Assembly (NCBI GenBank): GCA_017962225.1
Contig: JAGCVT010000100.1
Coordinates: 1-36,322, forward strand
Origin: Lachnospiraceae bacterium
GTDB lineage: Bacteria; Bacillota; Clostridia; Lachnospirales; Lachnospiraceae
Length of the DNA: 36,322 nucleotides
Reading direction: 5' to 3'
The notes under the pieces are model-generated. The model was given only the letters and a program-made list of their open reading frames with translations, was not told the origin of the DNA and made no database searches. Positions 8,365-16,777 of this stretch are shown in pieces. Both the position numbers and the translations under genes were made by a program. Position 1 is the first letter of the stretch; every line of letters begins with the position of its first letter.

Positions 8365-9491
8365 TATTTGTAAAACTCTTTTACCTTGCTGATGATATAT
8401 TCGGTCTCTTCTTCCTTAAGACCGTAGTAAAGCGGAAGTCTTACGAGTCTCTCGCTTTCCTTGGTTGTGTAAACGTCTTCGCCGTTAAATCTGCCGAACA
8501 CTTTGCCTGCGGGTGCGCCGTGAAGAGGAATGTAGTGGAATACGGCAAGTATGCCGTTTTCGCCGAGGAATTTAATAAGCGCGCTTCTCTCTTCGAGGTC
8601 CTTGCACTTTAAGTAAAACATATGCGCATTGTGCTTGCAGTCCGTGGGAACAAAAGGTCTCTCGATGCGCTCTTTGTTTTCAAGTTCTTCAAACGCATCA
8701 AAATACATATTCCATGTGTTCATTCTGTCTGCGGTTATTTCATTTGCAAGCTCAAGCTGTGCATAAAGATATGCTGCGTTAAGTTCGCTCGGAAGGTATG
8801 ATGAACCTGCATCTACCCATGTGTATTTATCAATCTGTCCGCGGAAAAATTTTGCTCTGTTGGTACCTTTTTCACGAACGATTTCTGCATGCTCAACGTT
8901 CTCTGCATCACGGATTAAAAGCGCGCCGCCTTCACCCATGGAGAAGTTCTTTGTCTCATGGAAAGAGAAGCATCCGTAGTCGCCGAATGTACCGAGCGCC
9001 TTGCCCTTGTATTCGGACATGATTCCCTGTGCAGCGTCTTCGATTACCATCAGATTATGATTCTTTGCAATCTCCATGATCTTATCCATCTCGCAGGAAA
9101 CGCCTGCATAATGAACGGGAACGATTGCTCTGGTCTTTTCGGTGATGGCGTCTTCGATTAAGTTTTCGTCAATGTTCATCGTGTCGGGACGAACATCCAC
9201 AAATACAGCTTTTGCACCTCTTAAAACAAACGCATCTGCCGTGGAAACGAAAGTGTAACTCGGCATGATAACTTCGTCGCCGGGTTTTATATTGCTTAAA
9301 ATCGCAGCCATTTCGGTAGCATGTGTACAGGAGGTTGTGAGAAGTGCTTTGGTTGTGCCTGTCTTGTTTTCAATCCATTCGTTGCACTTTTTGGTAAACT
9401 CTCCGTCACCGCAGATTTTCTGATTCTCTACGGCCTGTTTAATATAATCCATTTCTTTTCCCGTAAAGGGAGGTACGTTAAATCTGATCAT
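8364..9491 (-). CDS. wecE: dTDP-4-amino-4,6-dideoxygalactose transaminase (DegT/DnrJ/EryC1/StrS family)
   Basis: This PLP-dependent sugar aminotransferase has 375 residues, close to E. coli WecE/RffA length. The start (MIRFNVPPFTGKEMDYI), KICGDGEFTKKC and SCTHATEMAA all match the WecE subfamily better than other DegT proteins. The PLP-binding lysine is Lys181 in FHETKNFSMGEGG, and the DAAQG aspartate lies upstream of it. The expected reaction converts dTDP-4-keto-6-deoxy-D-glucose to the 4-amino-4,6-dideoxy-galactose sugar with glutamate as amino donor. GGAG sits 6 bases before the ATG. The following GNAT gene is translationally coupled and would N-acetylate the product. The rmlA/rmlB-type enzymes that make the substrate are not in the window. 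A related 4-amino sugar stereochemistry remains possible. Confidence 0.9.
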   Translation of the reverse strand: MIRFNVPPFTGKEMDYIKQAVENQKICGDGEFTKKCNEWIENKTGTTKALLTTSCTHATEMAAILSNIKPGDEVIMPSYTFVSTADAFVLRGAKAVFVDVRPDTMNIDENLIEDAITEKTRAIVPVHYAGVSCEMDKIMEIAKNHNLMVIEDAAQGIMSEYKGKALGTFGDYGCFSFHETKNFSMGEGGALLIRDAENVEHAEIVREKGTNRAKFFRGQIDKYTWVDAGSSYLPSELNAAYLYAQLELANEITADRMNTWNMYFDAFEELENKERIERPFVPTDCKHNAHMFYLKCKDLEERSALIKFLGENGILAVFHYIPLHGAPAGKVFGRFNGEDVYTTKESERLVRLPLYYGLKEEETEYIISKVKEFYK

Positions 9492-9518
9492 TTTTTCTCC
9501 GCGCGTTTTTAACGCTAA

Positions 9519-10595
9519 CTATTTATTTTCTTTTCTTTTAGGAGCAAAAAGTCCGAAAAGAAATCTTCTTACAAAATCAATTAATATTCCGACCGCAAAG
9601 ATTGCAAGTATTGTTCCTAAAAGATGCAAAAGGAACAGCGGTGTGCCGGAAACTTTTTCAACATTAAACCACTCGGGCCACAAATATCTTAAAAGCTTAT
9701 GCTCGTGTAAAAGATATACACCGAAAGTTCCCTGTGAAGCGAAAAGGATGATGCCTGCAAGCCACTTCGGTGCCTTTGTCTCGTGCTTAATCGCAAAGAG
9801 GAAGAGGCATACGCTTGCGATAAATATCAAAAGTGAATTGTACGGATAGAAATTCTTTGCATATCCGCCGAGCTTTCCGACGTACAAATCTATGAGCAAA
9901 AGTCCTTTGCCGAGGATGAATGCACTTATTGCCGAGGCAAATGAAATTAACAGATAAATCCATCTGTTTAACTTAAAATCTTCGGGATATTTTCTGATGT
10001 ATGCGGCTACAAGATAGAGGCAAGCAAACCAGCAGATATCCATTCCTTCAAGGTCTGTTAAAGGCTGTGTAAACGGAATGATTGTGTTCCATACCGAGAA
10101 CACTGCTATCGCTGCGATAATAATGCCTTTAAGCTGCTTTTTATCCATTGCATCGATTCCTTTGTTAAGAAAGGGGAAGAACAAATACAAAAGCATGTAA
10201 ACCGTTGCAAACCAGTAATGGCTGCCGGTCACGGGCATTACAAGAGGTATTACATCATAGATACCGTTTGCCAGATTAAGATGCCCCTTTGTGACTATCG
10301 CAAATATTGCTGTAATAATCCATGAGTAGAAAAGAATCTGTGCCCAGAGCGTAATAACTTTCTTCCACCTAAACTCCGATTTCGAAAGGAAATATCCGCT
10401 AATTAGCACATAAACATTTACGCTGCCCATGCAGAGTGCTTCGATAATCCACGCAATGTTTCTGTTTAAGCCCATCTTAAGCTCAAACTCTTTTAACACA
10501 CCGCCCTTATCGAGATAATGGAGCGTGATAATCATAAGCATCGCAACTATTCGAAGGACTTCCATATTCAGTTGGCGTTCTTTTTTTTCACTCAT
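9519..10595 (-). CDS. Acyltransferase-3 family membrane protein (OafA/WecH-like)
   Basis: The 358-residue protein has about ten membrane helices and the acyltransferase-3 pattern. LRIVAMLMIITLHY in the first helix carries the conserved Arg15 and His26, GSHYWF appears in the middle, and FGVYLLHEH near the C-terminus is typical. Family members O-acetylate, or otherwise acylate, sugars of exported glycans at the membrane, taking the acyl group from the cytoplasm. The gene starts within the stop of the upstream GtrB-like gene (ATGA overlap), so the two are coupled. The acyl group and acceptor sugar are unknown. Confidence 0.88.
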   Translation of the reverse strand: MSEKKERQLNMEVLRIVAMLMIITLHYLDKGGVLKEFELKMGLNRNIAWIIEALCMGSVNVYVLISGYFLSKSEFRWKKVITLWAQILFYSWIITAIFAIVTKGHLNLANGIYDVIPLVMPVTGSHYWFATVYMLLYLFFPFLNKGIDAMDKKQLKGIIIAAIAVFSVWNTIIPFTQPLTDLEGMDICWFACLYLVAAYIRKYPEDFKLNRWIYLLISFASAISAFILGKGLLLIDLYVGKLGGYAKNFYPYNSLLIFIASVCLFLFAIKHETKAPKWLAGIILFASQGTFGVYLLHEHKLLRYLWPEWFNVEKVSGTPLFLLHLLGTILAIFAVGILIDFVRRFLFGLFAPKRKENK

Positions 10596-11515
10596 TCTTC
10601 GTCAGTTGTTTTTGAAACAATATATCTCGGTCTGCCCTTTACTTCTTCATAAATACGCGCAAGATAATGACCCATGATTCCGAGGCTCACCATAATGCAT
10701 CCGCCGATGATTAAAAGTAAAAGAATAACTGTCGTAAATCCGTCTGCCGCAACTCCGATAAAGTAATTTACCAGGGTTTGAACTCCGAGTACCAGTGAGA
10801 AAATCATCAAAAGCACGCCGAGCACAAACACTGCCTTAAGAGGCGCGGTCGTAAAAGAAGTGGTGTTTGAAATCGCATATGCCACAAGTCCCGAGAAGGA
10901 CCATTTGCTCTTTCCGGCTTTTCTTTCCGCAACATCGAATGTAACGGATGTGCTCTTAAAACCTGCCCAGAACGAAAGTGCTCTGAAAAACGTATTTCTC
11001 TCAGGCAGTTCAAGAAGTGCTTCAACCACTTTTCTGTCAAGGAGTTTGAAATCGCTTGTTTTATTCAAATCCATCTTCATTAAGGAACTCATTATTCCGT
11101 AAAAGATGGCTGAGAACATTTTGTAGAAAGGATTTTCCTTGCCTCTTTTAGACTTAATTCCTTCGATTACTTCGTAGCCTTCTTCCCAGAGCTTGTACAT
11201 CTCAATCAAAGTTGCGGGCGGATGCTGAAGGTCGCAGTCAATAACTGCCACACAGTCGCCCTTCGCATATTCAAGACCTGCGAAAATGGCTGCTTCTTTG
11301 CCGAAGTTTCTCGAAAACTGTATGCCGCCGATTCTTTTATCAGCTTTGGAAAGTGATTCCACGATATCGAAAGTTTTATCCGTTGAGCCGTCGGAAACAA
11401 AGAGCAGATTGTATTCGATACCTGCATCCGAAAGTGTTTCGCCGATGACTTTGGCGGTATTTTCGATATTGTCTTCCTCATTAAACGAAGGAATTATTAC
11501 GGTCATTTTTCCCAT
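10592..11515 (-). CDS. GtrB-like GT2 glycosyltransferase with two C-terminal membrane helices
   Basis: This is the second of three GtrB-like proteins (307 residues). The GT2 domain has VIIPSFNEEDN at the start, SDGSTDKT near residue 40, RNFGKEAA near 70, and the catalytic DCDLQHPP at about 90-97. AGKSKWSF, typical of dolichyl-phosphate-mannose-synthase-like enzymes, is followed by two helices (about 225-250 and 260-285) and a tail ending GRPRYIVSK. It likely charges undecaprenyl phosphate with a monosaccharide. It sits between the GtrII-family gene (4 bases upstream) and the acyltransferase gene (4-base overlap downstream), so its partner could be either. Confidence 0.9.
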   Translation of the reverse strand: MGKMTVIIPSFNEEDNIENTAKVIGETLSDAGIEYNLLFVSDGSTDKTFDIVESLSKADKRIGGIQFSRNFGKEAAIFAGLEYAKGDCVAVIDCDLQHPPATLIEMYKLWEEGYEVIEGIKSKRGKENPFYKMFSAIFYGIMSSLMKMDLNKTSDFKLLDRKVVEALLELPERNTFFRALSFWAGFKSTSVTFDVAERKAGKSKWSFSGLVAYAISNTTSFTTAPLKAVFVLGVLLMIFSLVLGVQTLVNYFIGVAADGFTTVILLLLIIGGCIMVSLGIMGHYLARIYEEVKGRPRYIVSKTTDEE

Positions 11516-11519
11516 TGGT

Positions 11520-13052
11520 TTACTCCAGTTTAATAAACATGATTCCGTTAACTATTTTTATGCTGTTCTTATCCGGGAACGAGCTCATCTCCATATATTC
11601 TTCGGAGAAATACATGTCATTGACATATTCGCCTTCGAGAATATTAAGTGTTGCGCCCAGATAATTCTTCATAAATTCTCTGTACTGCTCGCCGCGGTAA
11701 AATAAGAAATCTCCGTCCGTTCCTCGTATTTTGGATGTTATCTTGTCGGTTAATTCCGTCGAAGGATAACTCTTTTCGCTAATCTCTCCGACCATGCAGA
11801 TAGGCATTCCCTGCTCGTATCCGGGCGTCTGTTCTATCCTGTCCAGAAGCCTTACGCAGTATGCATAAGTCTTTTCGTACTGCTGCTGCATATTGAAGTA
11901 AGCAATGTTATCCATTAACAGAAAATTATAACATAATAACGCCACCAAGACCACCGATACGGTTTTGGGTATGATGAGCTTGTCTTTTATGGTTTCAAAT
12001 GACGAAATAGTCTTTTCTGCTATGACCACGATAGCCACAATAAAGATAACCCACTGCATTCTCATGACAAGATGGTATTCACCCTGGGGTGACATTAAAA
12101 GAAGCACGGTATTGGCGCCAAAAGGCATAAGTCCGATACTGATAAAAAGAATCAGCCAGCTGTACCATCTTTTGAATGCCTTGTTTTTTATGAACAGTAC
12201 AAAAATTGCAACCATGGATGCCGAAACGAGTGTACTCATAATTATCATGGTTAAGAAATTGTTTACGAAAATTCTTCCGCTGAAAGCAAATGCAACGAAA
12301 TCGTAATAAATTCTGTAAAGTCTGCTCGGGATATCCGAGAGACCTACGTGTGTCATTTCGTTGATGCCCTGATATGTATCAAGTTCTTTATGCTGAACGA
12401 ACAGGCAGATTTTCAATACAACGTAGTATATTGTACTGCCGCCGAGTCCCATCATTATGTATTTGAATCCCTTGTTCCAGAGCGTGTAGATATCTTCGTT
12501 GTCAACGACTGCAAAAATAATATCGAACAGGCATAAAAGAATCGCAACCGAAACATATGCCTGATAAGTACCGAGGCTTAATGCAAGGAAAACCATTCCG
12601 CCGAAAAATCCGAATTTGTATTTCTTGCTGATGTATGCCGCGACAACCGCAAAGAGGAGGCCTAACATATATCCGTCCACCGTATACATATACGACATGG
12701 TTGCGGCAACGGCGGGGAATGTGGCCATAACAGCAGGCACCAGAATCAATGTGGTTTTTTTCTTAACATCGAAAAATCTCGTGATGAAAACCGCGCTTAT
12801 CGCAAGGAATATAATTGCCAGAAGACCGTTTACGAAATTAAGATCGTAAAAGGAGGAGATTCCGCACGCTACGGTTAAAAACCATCTTCCTGACGTAACC
12901 ATGTTCTGGTCAAAGTAAAAGTTGGTCATCGAATCGCCGTTCGGGAACTTGTTGACTATCATAAACATATGTGTGATAAGTCCTACAATTACTCCCGAAA
13001 GAAACGGTACTTTATATTGTTCTTCTTTTAATTTGCTGATTAATTTTTCCAT
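11520..13052 (-). CDS. GtrII-family membrane glucosyltransferase-like protein
   Basis: The 510-residue protein resembles the GtrII family (PF14264), named for Shigella phage-type O-antigen glucosyltransferases. The first outer loop has PNGDSMTN (Asp40) and then SGRWFL (54-59), which fits the conserved acidic residue and GRW of the family. About eleven helices reach residue 395 and an outer C-terminal domain of about 115 residues follows. Known members transfer a sugar from undecaprenyl phosphate to a growing surface polysaccharide on the outer face. The ATG overlaps the stop of a GtrB-like gene by one base (TAATG), the classic donor-maker/transferase pairing. Confidence 0.85.
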   Translation of the reverse strand: MEKLISKLKEEQYKVPFLSGVIVGLITHMFMIVNKFPNGDSMTNFYFDQNMVTSGRWFLTVACGISSFYDLNFVNGLLAIIFLAISAVFITRFFDVKKKTTLILVPAVMATFPAVAATMSYMYTVDGYMLGLLFAVVAAYISKKYKFGFFGGMVFLALSLGTYQAYVSVAILLCLFDIIFAVVDNEDIYTLWNKGFKYIMMGLGGSTIYYVVLKICLFVQHKELDTYQGINEMTHVGLSDIPSRLYRIYYDFVAFAFSGRIFVNNFLTMIIMSTLVSASMVAIFVLFIKNKAFKRWYSWLILFISIGLMPFGANTVLLLMSPQGEYHLVMRMQWVIFIVAIVVIAEKTISSFETIKDKLIIPKTVSVVLVALLCYNFLLMDNIAYFNMQQQYEKTYAYCVRLLDRIEQTPGYEQGMPICMVGEISEKSYPSTELTDKITSKIRGTDGDFLFYRGEQYREFMKNYLGATLNILEGEYVNDMYFSEEYMEMSSFPDKNSIKIVNGIMFIKLE

Positions 13053-13990
13053 TATTTTTTCTCTTTCACTATGTAAATGGGTCTGCCCTTTACTTCAAGA
13101 TATGTCTTAGAAATATACATTCCGATGATACCCACGCTGAAAAGCTGAAGGCCCGAGAAGAATGTAATCATACATGCAAGTGAAGGCCAGCCGCTTACGG
13201 GATCTCCGAAAACAAGCGCTCTCACAAACAGGAATATCAAAGCGATGAACGCAAGCACGCAGAAGACAAGTCCTATAATTGATGACCATACAAGAGGCGC
13301 TGTCGAGAATGCAACGATACCTTCAATCGAATACTGGAAGAGTTTAAAGAACGACCATTTTGTTCTGCCGGCAACTCTCTTTCTGTTTTCGAAAGGAATC
13401 CATTTGGTGTTAAATCCGACCCATCCGAAAATACCTTTGCTGAATCTGTTGTACTCTCCGATATCGACAATAGCGTCAACCATGACACGCTTCATAAATC
13501 TGTAATCTCTGGCGCCCGGAACCATGTCGACCTTTGCGATAAAATGCATTAAAAGATAAAACATATTCGCAAACATACTTCTTACAGGCGGTTCGCCTTT
13601 TCTGTTTACTCTTCTTGTCGCAACGCAGTCATAACCTTCATTGACGATGCTGTCATACATTCCCGGAATGAGTTCGGGCGGATCCTGCAAATCGGCGTCC
13701 ATAATGACAACATAATCGCCTGTTGATTCTTTTAAACCTGCGTACATTGCAGCTTCCTTGCCGAAGTTTCTCGAGAAAGAAACGTAGTGCACTCTTTCAT
13801 CTTTTTCCGCAAGTTCTTTGATTACCTCAAGCGTTTTGTCTTTGCTTCCGTCGTTTACGAAAAGAAATTCATAATCAAGCGCAAAGTCTTTAAGCGCTTC
13901 ATTGGTCGCCTCGTAAAACAAAGGGACTGCTTCCTCTTCGTTGTAGCACGGAACGACTATTGTACATTTTTCTTTTGCTTCGTTACTCAT
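13052..13990 (-). CDS. GtrB-like GT2 glycosyltransferase with two C-terminal membrane helices
   Basis: This third GtrB-like protein (312 residues) shows VVPCYNEEEA, NDGSKDKT near 46, RNFGKEAAMYAG near 75, and the metal site MDADLQDPPEL at about 94-104. AGRTKWSFFKL precedes two helices (about 235-260 and 270-295) and the tail GRPIYIVKEKK. It is the most canonical GtrB of the three and probably forms polyprenyl-phosphate glucose or a related sugar. The GtrII-type gene follows with a one-base overlap. The ribosome binding site is only a purine-rich run (AGAAAGAAAAAAG). Confidence 0.92.
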   Translation of the reverse strand: MSNEAKEKCTIVVPCYNEEEAVPLFYEATNEALKDFALDYEFLFVNDGSKDKTLEVIKELAEKDERVHYVSFSRNFGKEAAMYAGLKESTGDYVVIMDADLQDPPELIPGMYDSIVNEGYDCVATRRVNRKGEPPVRSMFANMFYLLMHFIAKVDMVPGARDYRFMKRVMVDAIVDIGEYNRFSKGIFGWVGFNTKWIPFENRKRVAGRTKWSFFKLFQYSIEGIVAFSTAPLVWSSIIGLVFCVLAFIALIFLFVRALVFGDPVSGWPSLACMITFFSGLQLFSVGIIGMYISKTYLEVKGRPIYIVKEKK

Positions 13991-14027
13991 CTTTTTTCTT
14001 TCTTTTATCTGTTAACGGTTACCAATT

Positions 14028-15020
14028 TTATTCGAATTCGACTGAATCGAAATTTTTAACTGTCTTTAAAAACTTGCCCGGTGCTTCGATGTGAAGTGAC
14101 ACGAGATCCTTTATATCGTCATCGTATTTCTCGTAATAATAAGGATTGGTCTCAAACTCGGGGAAGCAGTCAAGTATTGCGTTTTGGAGCATTTCCAGAA
14201 ACGTTTTTTTGCGCTTGGCGGGAGGCGTTACCGTAATGTATGTAAAGAGCGTTTTCATATACATATCATCGATGAAGGCTGCCTCAACCTCTTCGGGAAA
14301 CTCCTCAAGGATTTCCCTTTTGTAACATTCCTCGATAAAATATGTCATGACATCAAGCCTTTCAAAGAGGTCTTCCTCGCTTGTGTTTTCTTTGGTCTTA
14401 TCAAAGAAATAAAGGCATTCGTCAACATATATAAAATTCTTTGCACACGCGAGTGCGAGTCTTCCGATTCCAAGCTTTTCGAAAAGAAGATTTTCGGGGA
14501 ACCAAAGTCCGTTTTCTTCAAAGATTGTTCGCTTGTAAATCTTTGATTCGGCTTTGCCCGGATTGACGATTAGAATTGCCTGTTTCTCATCTTCCTCAAG
14601 GCTTTCAGCTTCCTTAAAAATCGCATCGTCTGTTTCGTTGCTGTCGGAGTCGTTTGCACATGCAACCACATCCGCATTCGTTTCTGCTGCTTTGCTTAAA
14701 AGCTTTTCGGCGAACAGAGGAGAAATCGTATCCCCCGCATTCATAAAAGAAACCCATTCGGATGTGCAGTTTCTTAATCCCAGATTAAATGCTCCGCCGC
14801 GACCGCGTCTTTCGGATGTATATAAAACTTTTATCCTGTCGTTGCTTTCTGCGTACTGTGTCAGAATATCTTTTATGATGTCATTCACCGCGTCTGCAGC
14901 AAGGATAATCTCCATGCTTTCCTTGCCCTGGGCTATAGCGGATTCTATACTGTTTTTAATTTTTTGTTCATCACAAATGCTGTCGTCTATAGCAATTATG
15001 ATGCCTATTTCACGATTCAT
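14028..15020 (-). CDS. GT2-like family protein with NAGD in place of DxD
   Basis: The 330-residue protein has a GT2-like fold: an N-terminal Rossmann-type segment (IGIIIAIDDS), RRGRGGAFNLGLRN around residues 70-84 typical of GT2 enzymes, and FMNAGDTISP near 90 where the DxD metal motif normally lies. NxGD is also seen in some genuine GT2 families, so activity is plausible. The remaining 230 residues are acidic and helical without membrane segments. It is cytoplasmic, perhaps membrane-associated. AGGA precedes the ATG. It lies directly downstream of the ABC exporter gene; donor and acceptor are unknown. Confidence 0.7.
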   Translation of the reverse strand: MNREIGIIIAIDDSICDEQKIKNSIESAIAQGKESMEIILAADAVNDIIKDILTQYAESNDRIKVLYTSERRGRGGAFNLGLRNCTSEWVSFMNAGDTISPLFAEKLLSKAAETNADVVACANDSDSNETDDAIFKEAESLEEDEKQAILIVNPGKAESKIYKRTIFEENGLWFPENLLFEKLGIGRLALACAKNFIYVDECLYFFDKTKENTSEEDLFERLDVMTYFIEECYKREILEEFPEEVEAAFIDDMYMKTLFTYITVTPPAKRKKTFLEMLQNAILDCFPEFETNPYYYEKYDDDIKDLVSLHIEAPGKFLKTVKNFDSVEFE

Positions 15021-15034
15021 TTTTTATCCTGATT

Positions 15035-16777
15035 TTATCTTTCGCGTGTGGCTTTGCCGTTTTCTATGCGGTAAACCGCGTCGCATTTTTCAATAGTCTG
15101 AAGTCTGTGTGCGATGATGATAAGCGTTTTTCTGCCGTGCAGGCTGTTAACGGAATCCATGATTGCCTGCTCGGTATCGCCGTCAAGCGCACTTGTTGCT
15201 TCATCGAGCACAAGCACTTCGGGATCTTCGTAAAGCGCTCTGGCGATGCTGATACGCTGTCTCTGGCCGCCGGAGAGTCTGATGCCTCGCTCACCGATAC
15301 CTGTTTCAAGTCCTTCGGGAAGTCCTTTTACGAACTCGTCAAGCTGGGCTTCTTTTAAAACTTCCCAGATACGGTTTTCGTCTATTTCATCTTCGGGAAT
15401 ACCGAATGCAACATTCTTTCTGATGGAATCATCGAGCATGAAAACAGTCTGAGGAATATAGCCGATATTCTTAAGCCACTTTCTGTAGTTTTCATCCGAG
15501 AGTGTATCTTTGCCGTCTGCAAGAACTTCGCCCGATTCAAGTTTTAGGAGGCCTAACATAACATCCACAATCGTGGATTTGCCCGCACCTGTGGTACCGA
15601 CGATTCCGACCGCGGAACCGACGGGTATATCCATACTCGCACCGTTCAGTACATAAACCTCTGAATTCGGATACTTGTATTTAATGTTTTTAAGTTCGAT
15701 TTTTTCTTTAACTTCGAGCTTGTCCTTAGGTCTCTCAAGCGATGCGACTTCGGAGTTCTCGTCTGAGATTTCGTCCTGAAGATTGTCCGATACACCCATG
15801 AAGAAAGGCTCGAAATAGGAAATGTTGTTTAAGCAGTTATTGATTCTGTTGGCCGAAGGCATGAGACGCATTAACGCCATAATAAATACGCCCATTGTCT
15901 CAAGAACGTTTGAAACATCAACGCCTTCTAAGTAAATGGTCAAAAGATAAAATACAATTGCAATAATGCAGACCACTTCGATGATAAGTCTCGGTACATT
16001 GCTTAAAAGCGTGTATTTCTGAACCGCATTTACATATCCTTTTCCGCATTCTATGTAGCAGTCGGAGAAGTACTTTTCTTTTCCGCCGATTTTTACTTCT
16101 TTTATGCCCGTGACGGTCTGGTTAATCCATTTAAACAGTCCGGAATAAAAGTCCTGATTGTCTTTGCCGGCTTTGTATAAAACAGGCTTTAAAACAATTT
16201 TTATAAGCAGAAGTGTTATTCCTAAAAGAACCGCAAAGAACAAAGTCATCAGAGGGCTCTGGTCGATGCAGAGGATAATCAGTGTGGCAAATACTATAAG
16301 CTCGGACACTAAAAGCATAAGCGACTGAATCAGCGCATACATGTTGTTAACATCGGATGTGATGTTACGCTGAATTACGGCTGTATCGGCATTTAAATAG
16401 TATTCGTAATTCTTTCTGATGTAGTTCTTCATCATCCTCTCGGATGTTCTGAACTGGTTGGAATAAATAAATCTGTACAGCAGTTTCTGTTCAATGAAAA
16501 GGAATAAGTTCTTAACTATAAACGCAATAATGATGCTTAGCAATACGGCTATCGAAAAGGCCTTCTCAGATGTAAATGGCGATACCGAATAAGCCCAAGC
16601 AAGGTACCATTTTTCCTGAATTGCGTTCGGGGTAAAAAGTACCGTTACAACAGGTATAATAAGTGCTACCGAGCAGGCCTCAAGTATGGCTCCGATAAAC
16701 ATTAAGAATACGAGTCCGACCAGCGATCTTTTCTGTTTTCCGTCCAGAAGCTTCGAGAGCTTCTTTAGTATTTTCAT
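15035..16777 (-). CDS. ABC exporter, probable lipid-linked oligosaccharide flippase (PglK/MsbA-like)
   Basis: This 580-residue half-transporter fuses six membrane helices (about 15-320) with an ATP-binding domain. Walker A is VGTTGAGKST near residue 392, the signature is RLSGGQRQRIS near 500, Walker B is VLVLDEATSALD near 519 and the switch His lies in IIIAHRL. Length and domain order match PglK, which flips undecaprenyl-pyrophosphate oligosaccharides. The cluster contains a polymerase and an initiating transferase but no Wzx-type flippase, so this protein probably does that job. Export of an unrelated lipid or peptide is the alternative. The following gene in the transcript is the GT2-like gene, and the gene before it overlaps its start by 4 bases. 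Confidence 0.9.
   Translation of the reverse strand: MKILKKLSKLLDGKQKRSLVGLVFLMFIGAILEACSVALIIPVVTVLFTPNAIQEKWYLAWAYSVSPFTSEKAFSIAVLLSIIIAFIVKNLFLFIEQKLLYRFIYSNQFRTSERMMKNYIRKNYEYYLNADTAVIQRNITSDVNNMYALIQSLMLLVSELIVFATLIILCIDQSPLMTLFFAVLLGITLLLIKIVLKPVLYKAGKDNQDFYSGLFKWINQTVTGIKEVKIGGKEKYFSDCYIECGKGYVNAVQKYTLLSNVPRLIIEVVCIIAIVFYLLTIYLEGVDVSNVLETMGVFIMALMRLMPSANRINNCLNNISYFEPFFMGVSDNLQDEISDENSEVASLERPKDKLEVKEKIELKNIKYKYPNSEVYVLNGASMDIPVGSAVGIVGTTGAGKSTIVDVMLGLLKLESGEVLADGKDTLSDENYRKWLKNIGYIPQTVFMLDDSIRKNVAFGIPEDEIDENRIWEVLKEAQLDEFVKGLPEGLETGIGERGIRLSGGQRQRISIARALYEDPEVLVLDEATSALDGDTEQAIMDSVNSLHGRKTLIIIAHRLQTIEKCDAVYRIENGKATRER

Noticed and set aside
14028..15020. Inactive glycosyltransferase because DxD is missing
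   Set aside because: NxGD at this position also occurs in genuine GT2 subfamilies, as in the neighbour at 20280-21056, so loss of activity cannot be claimed.
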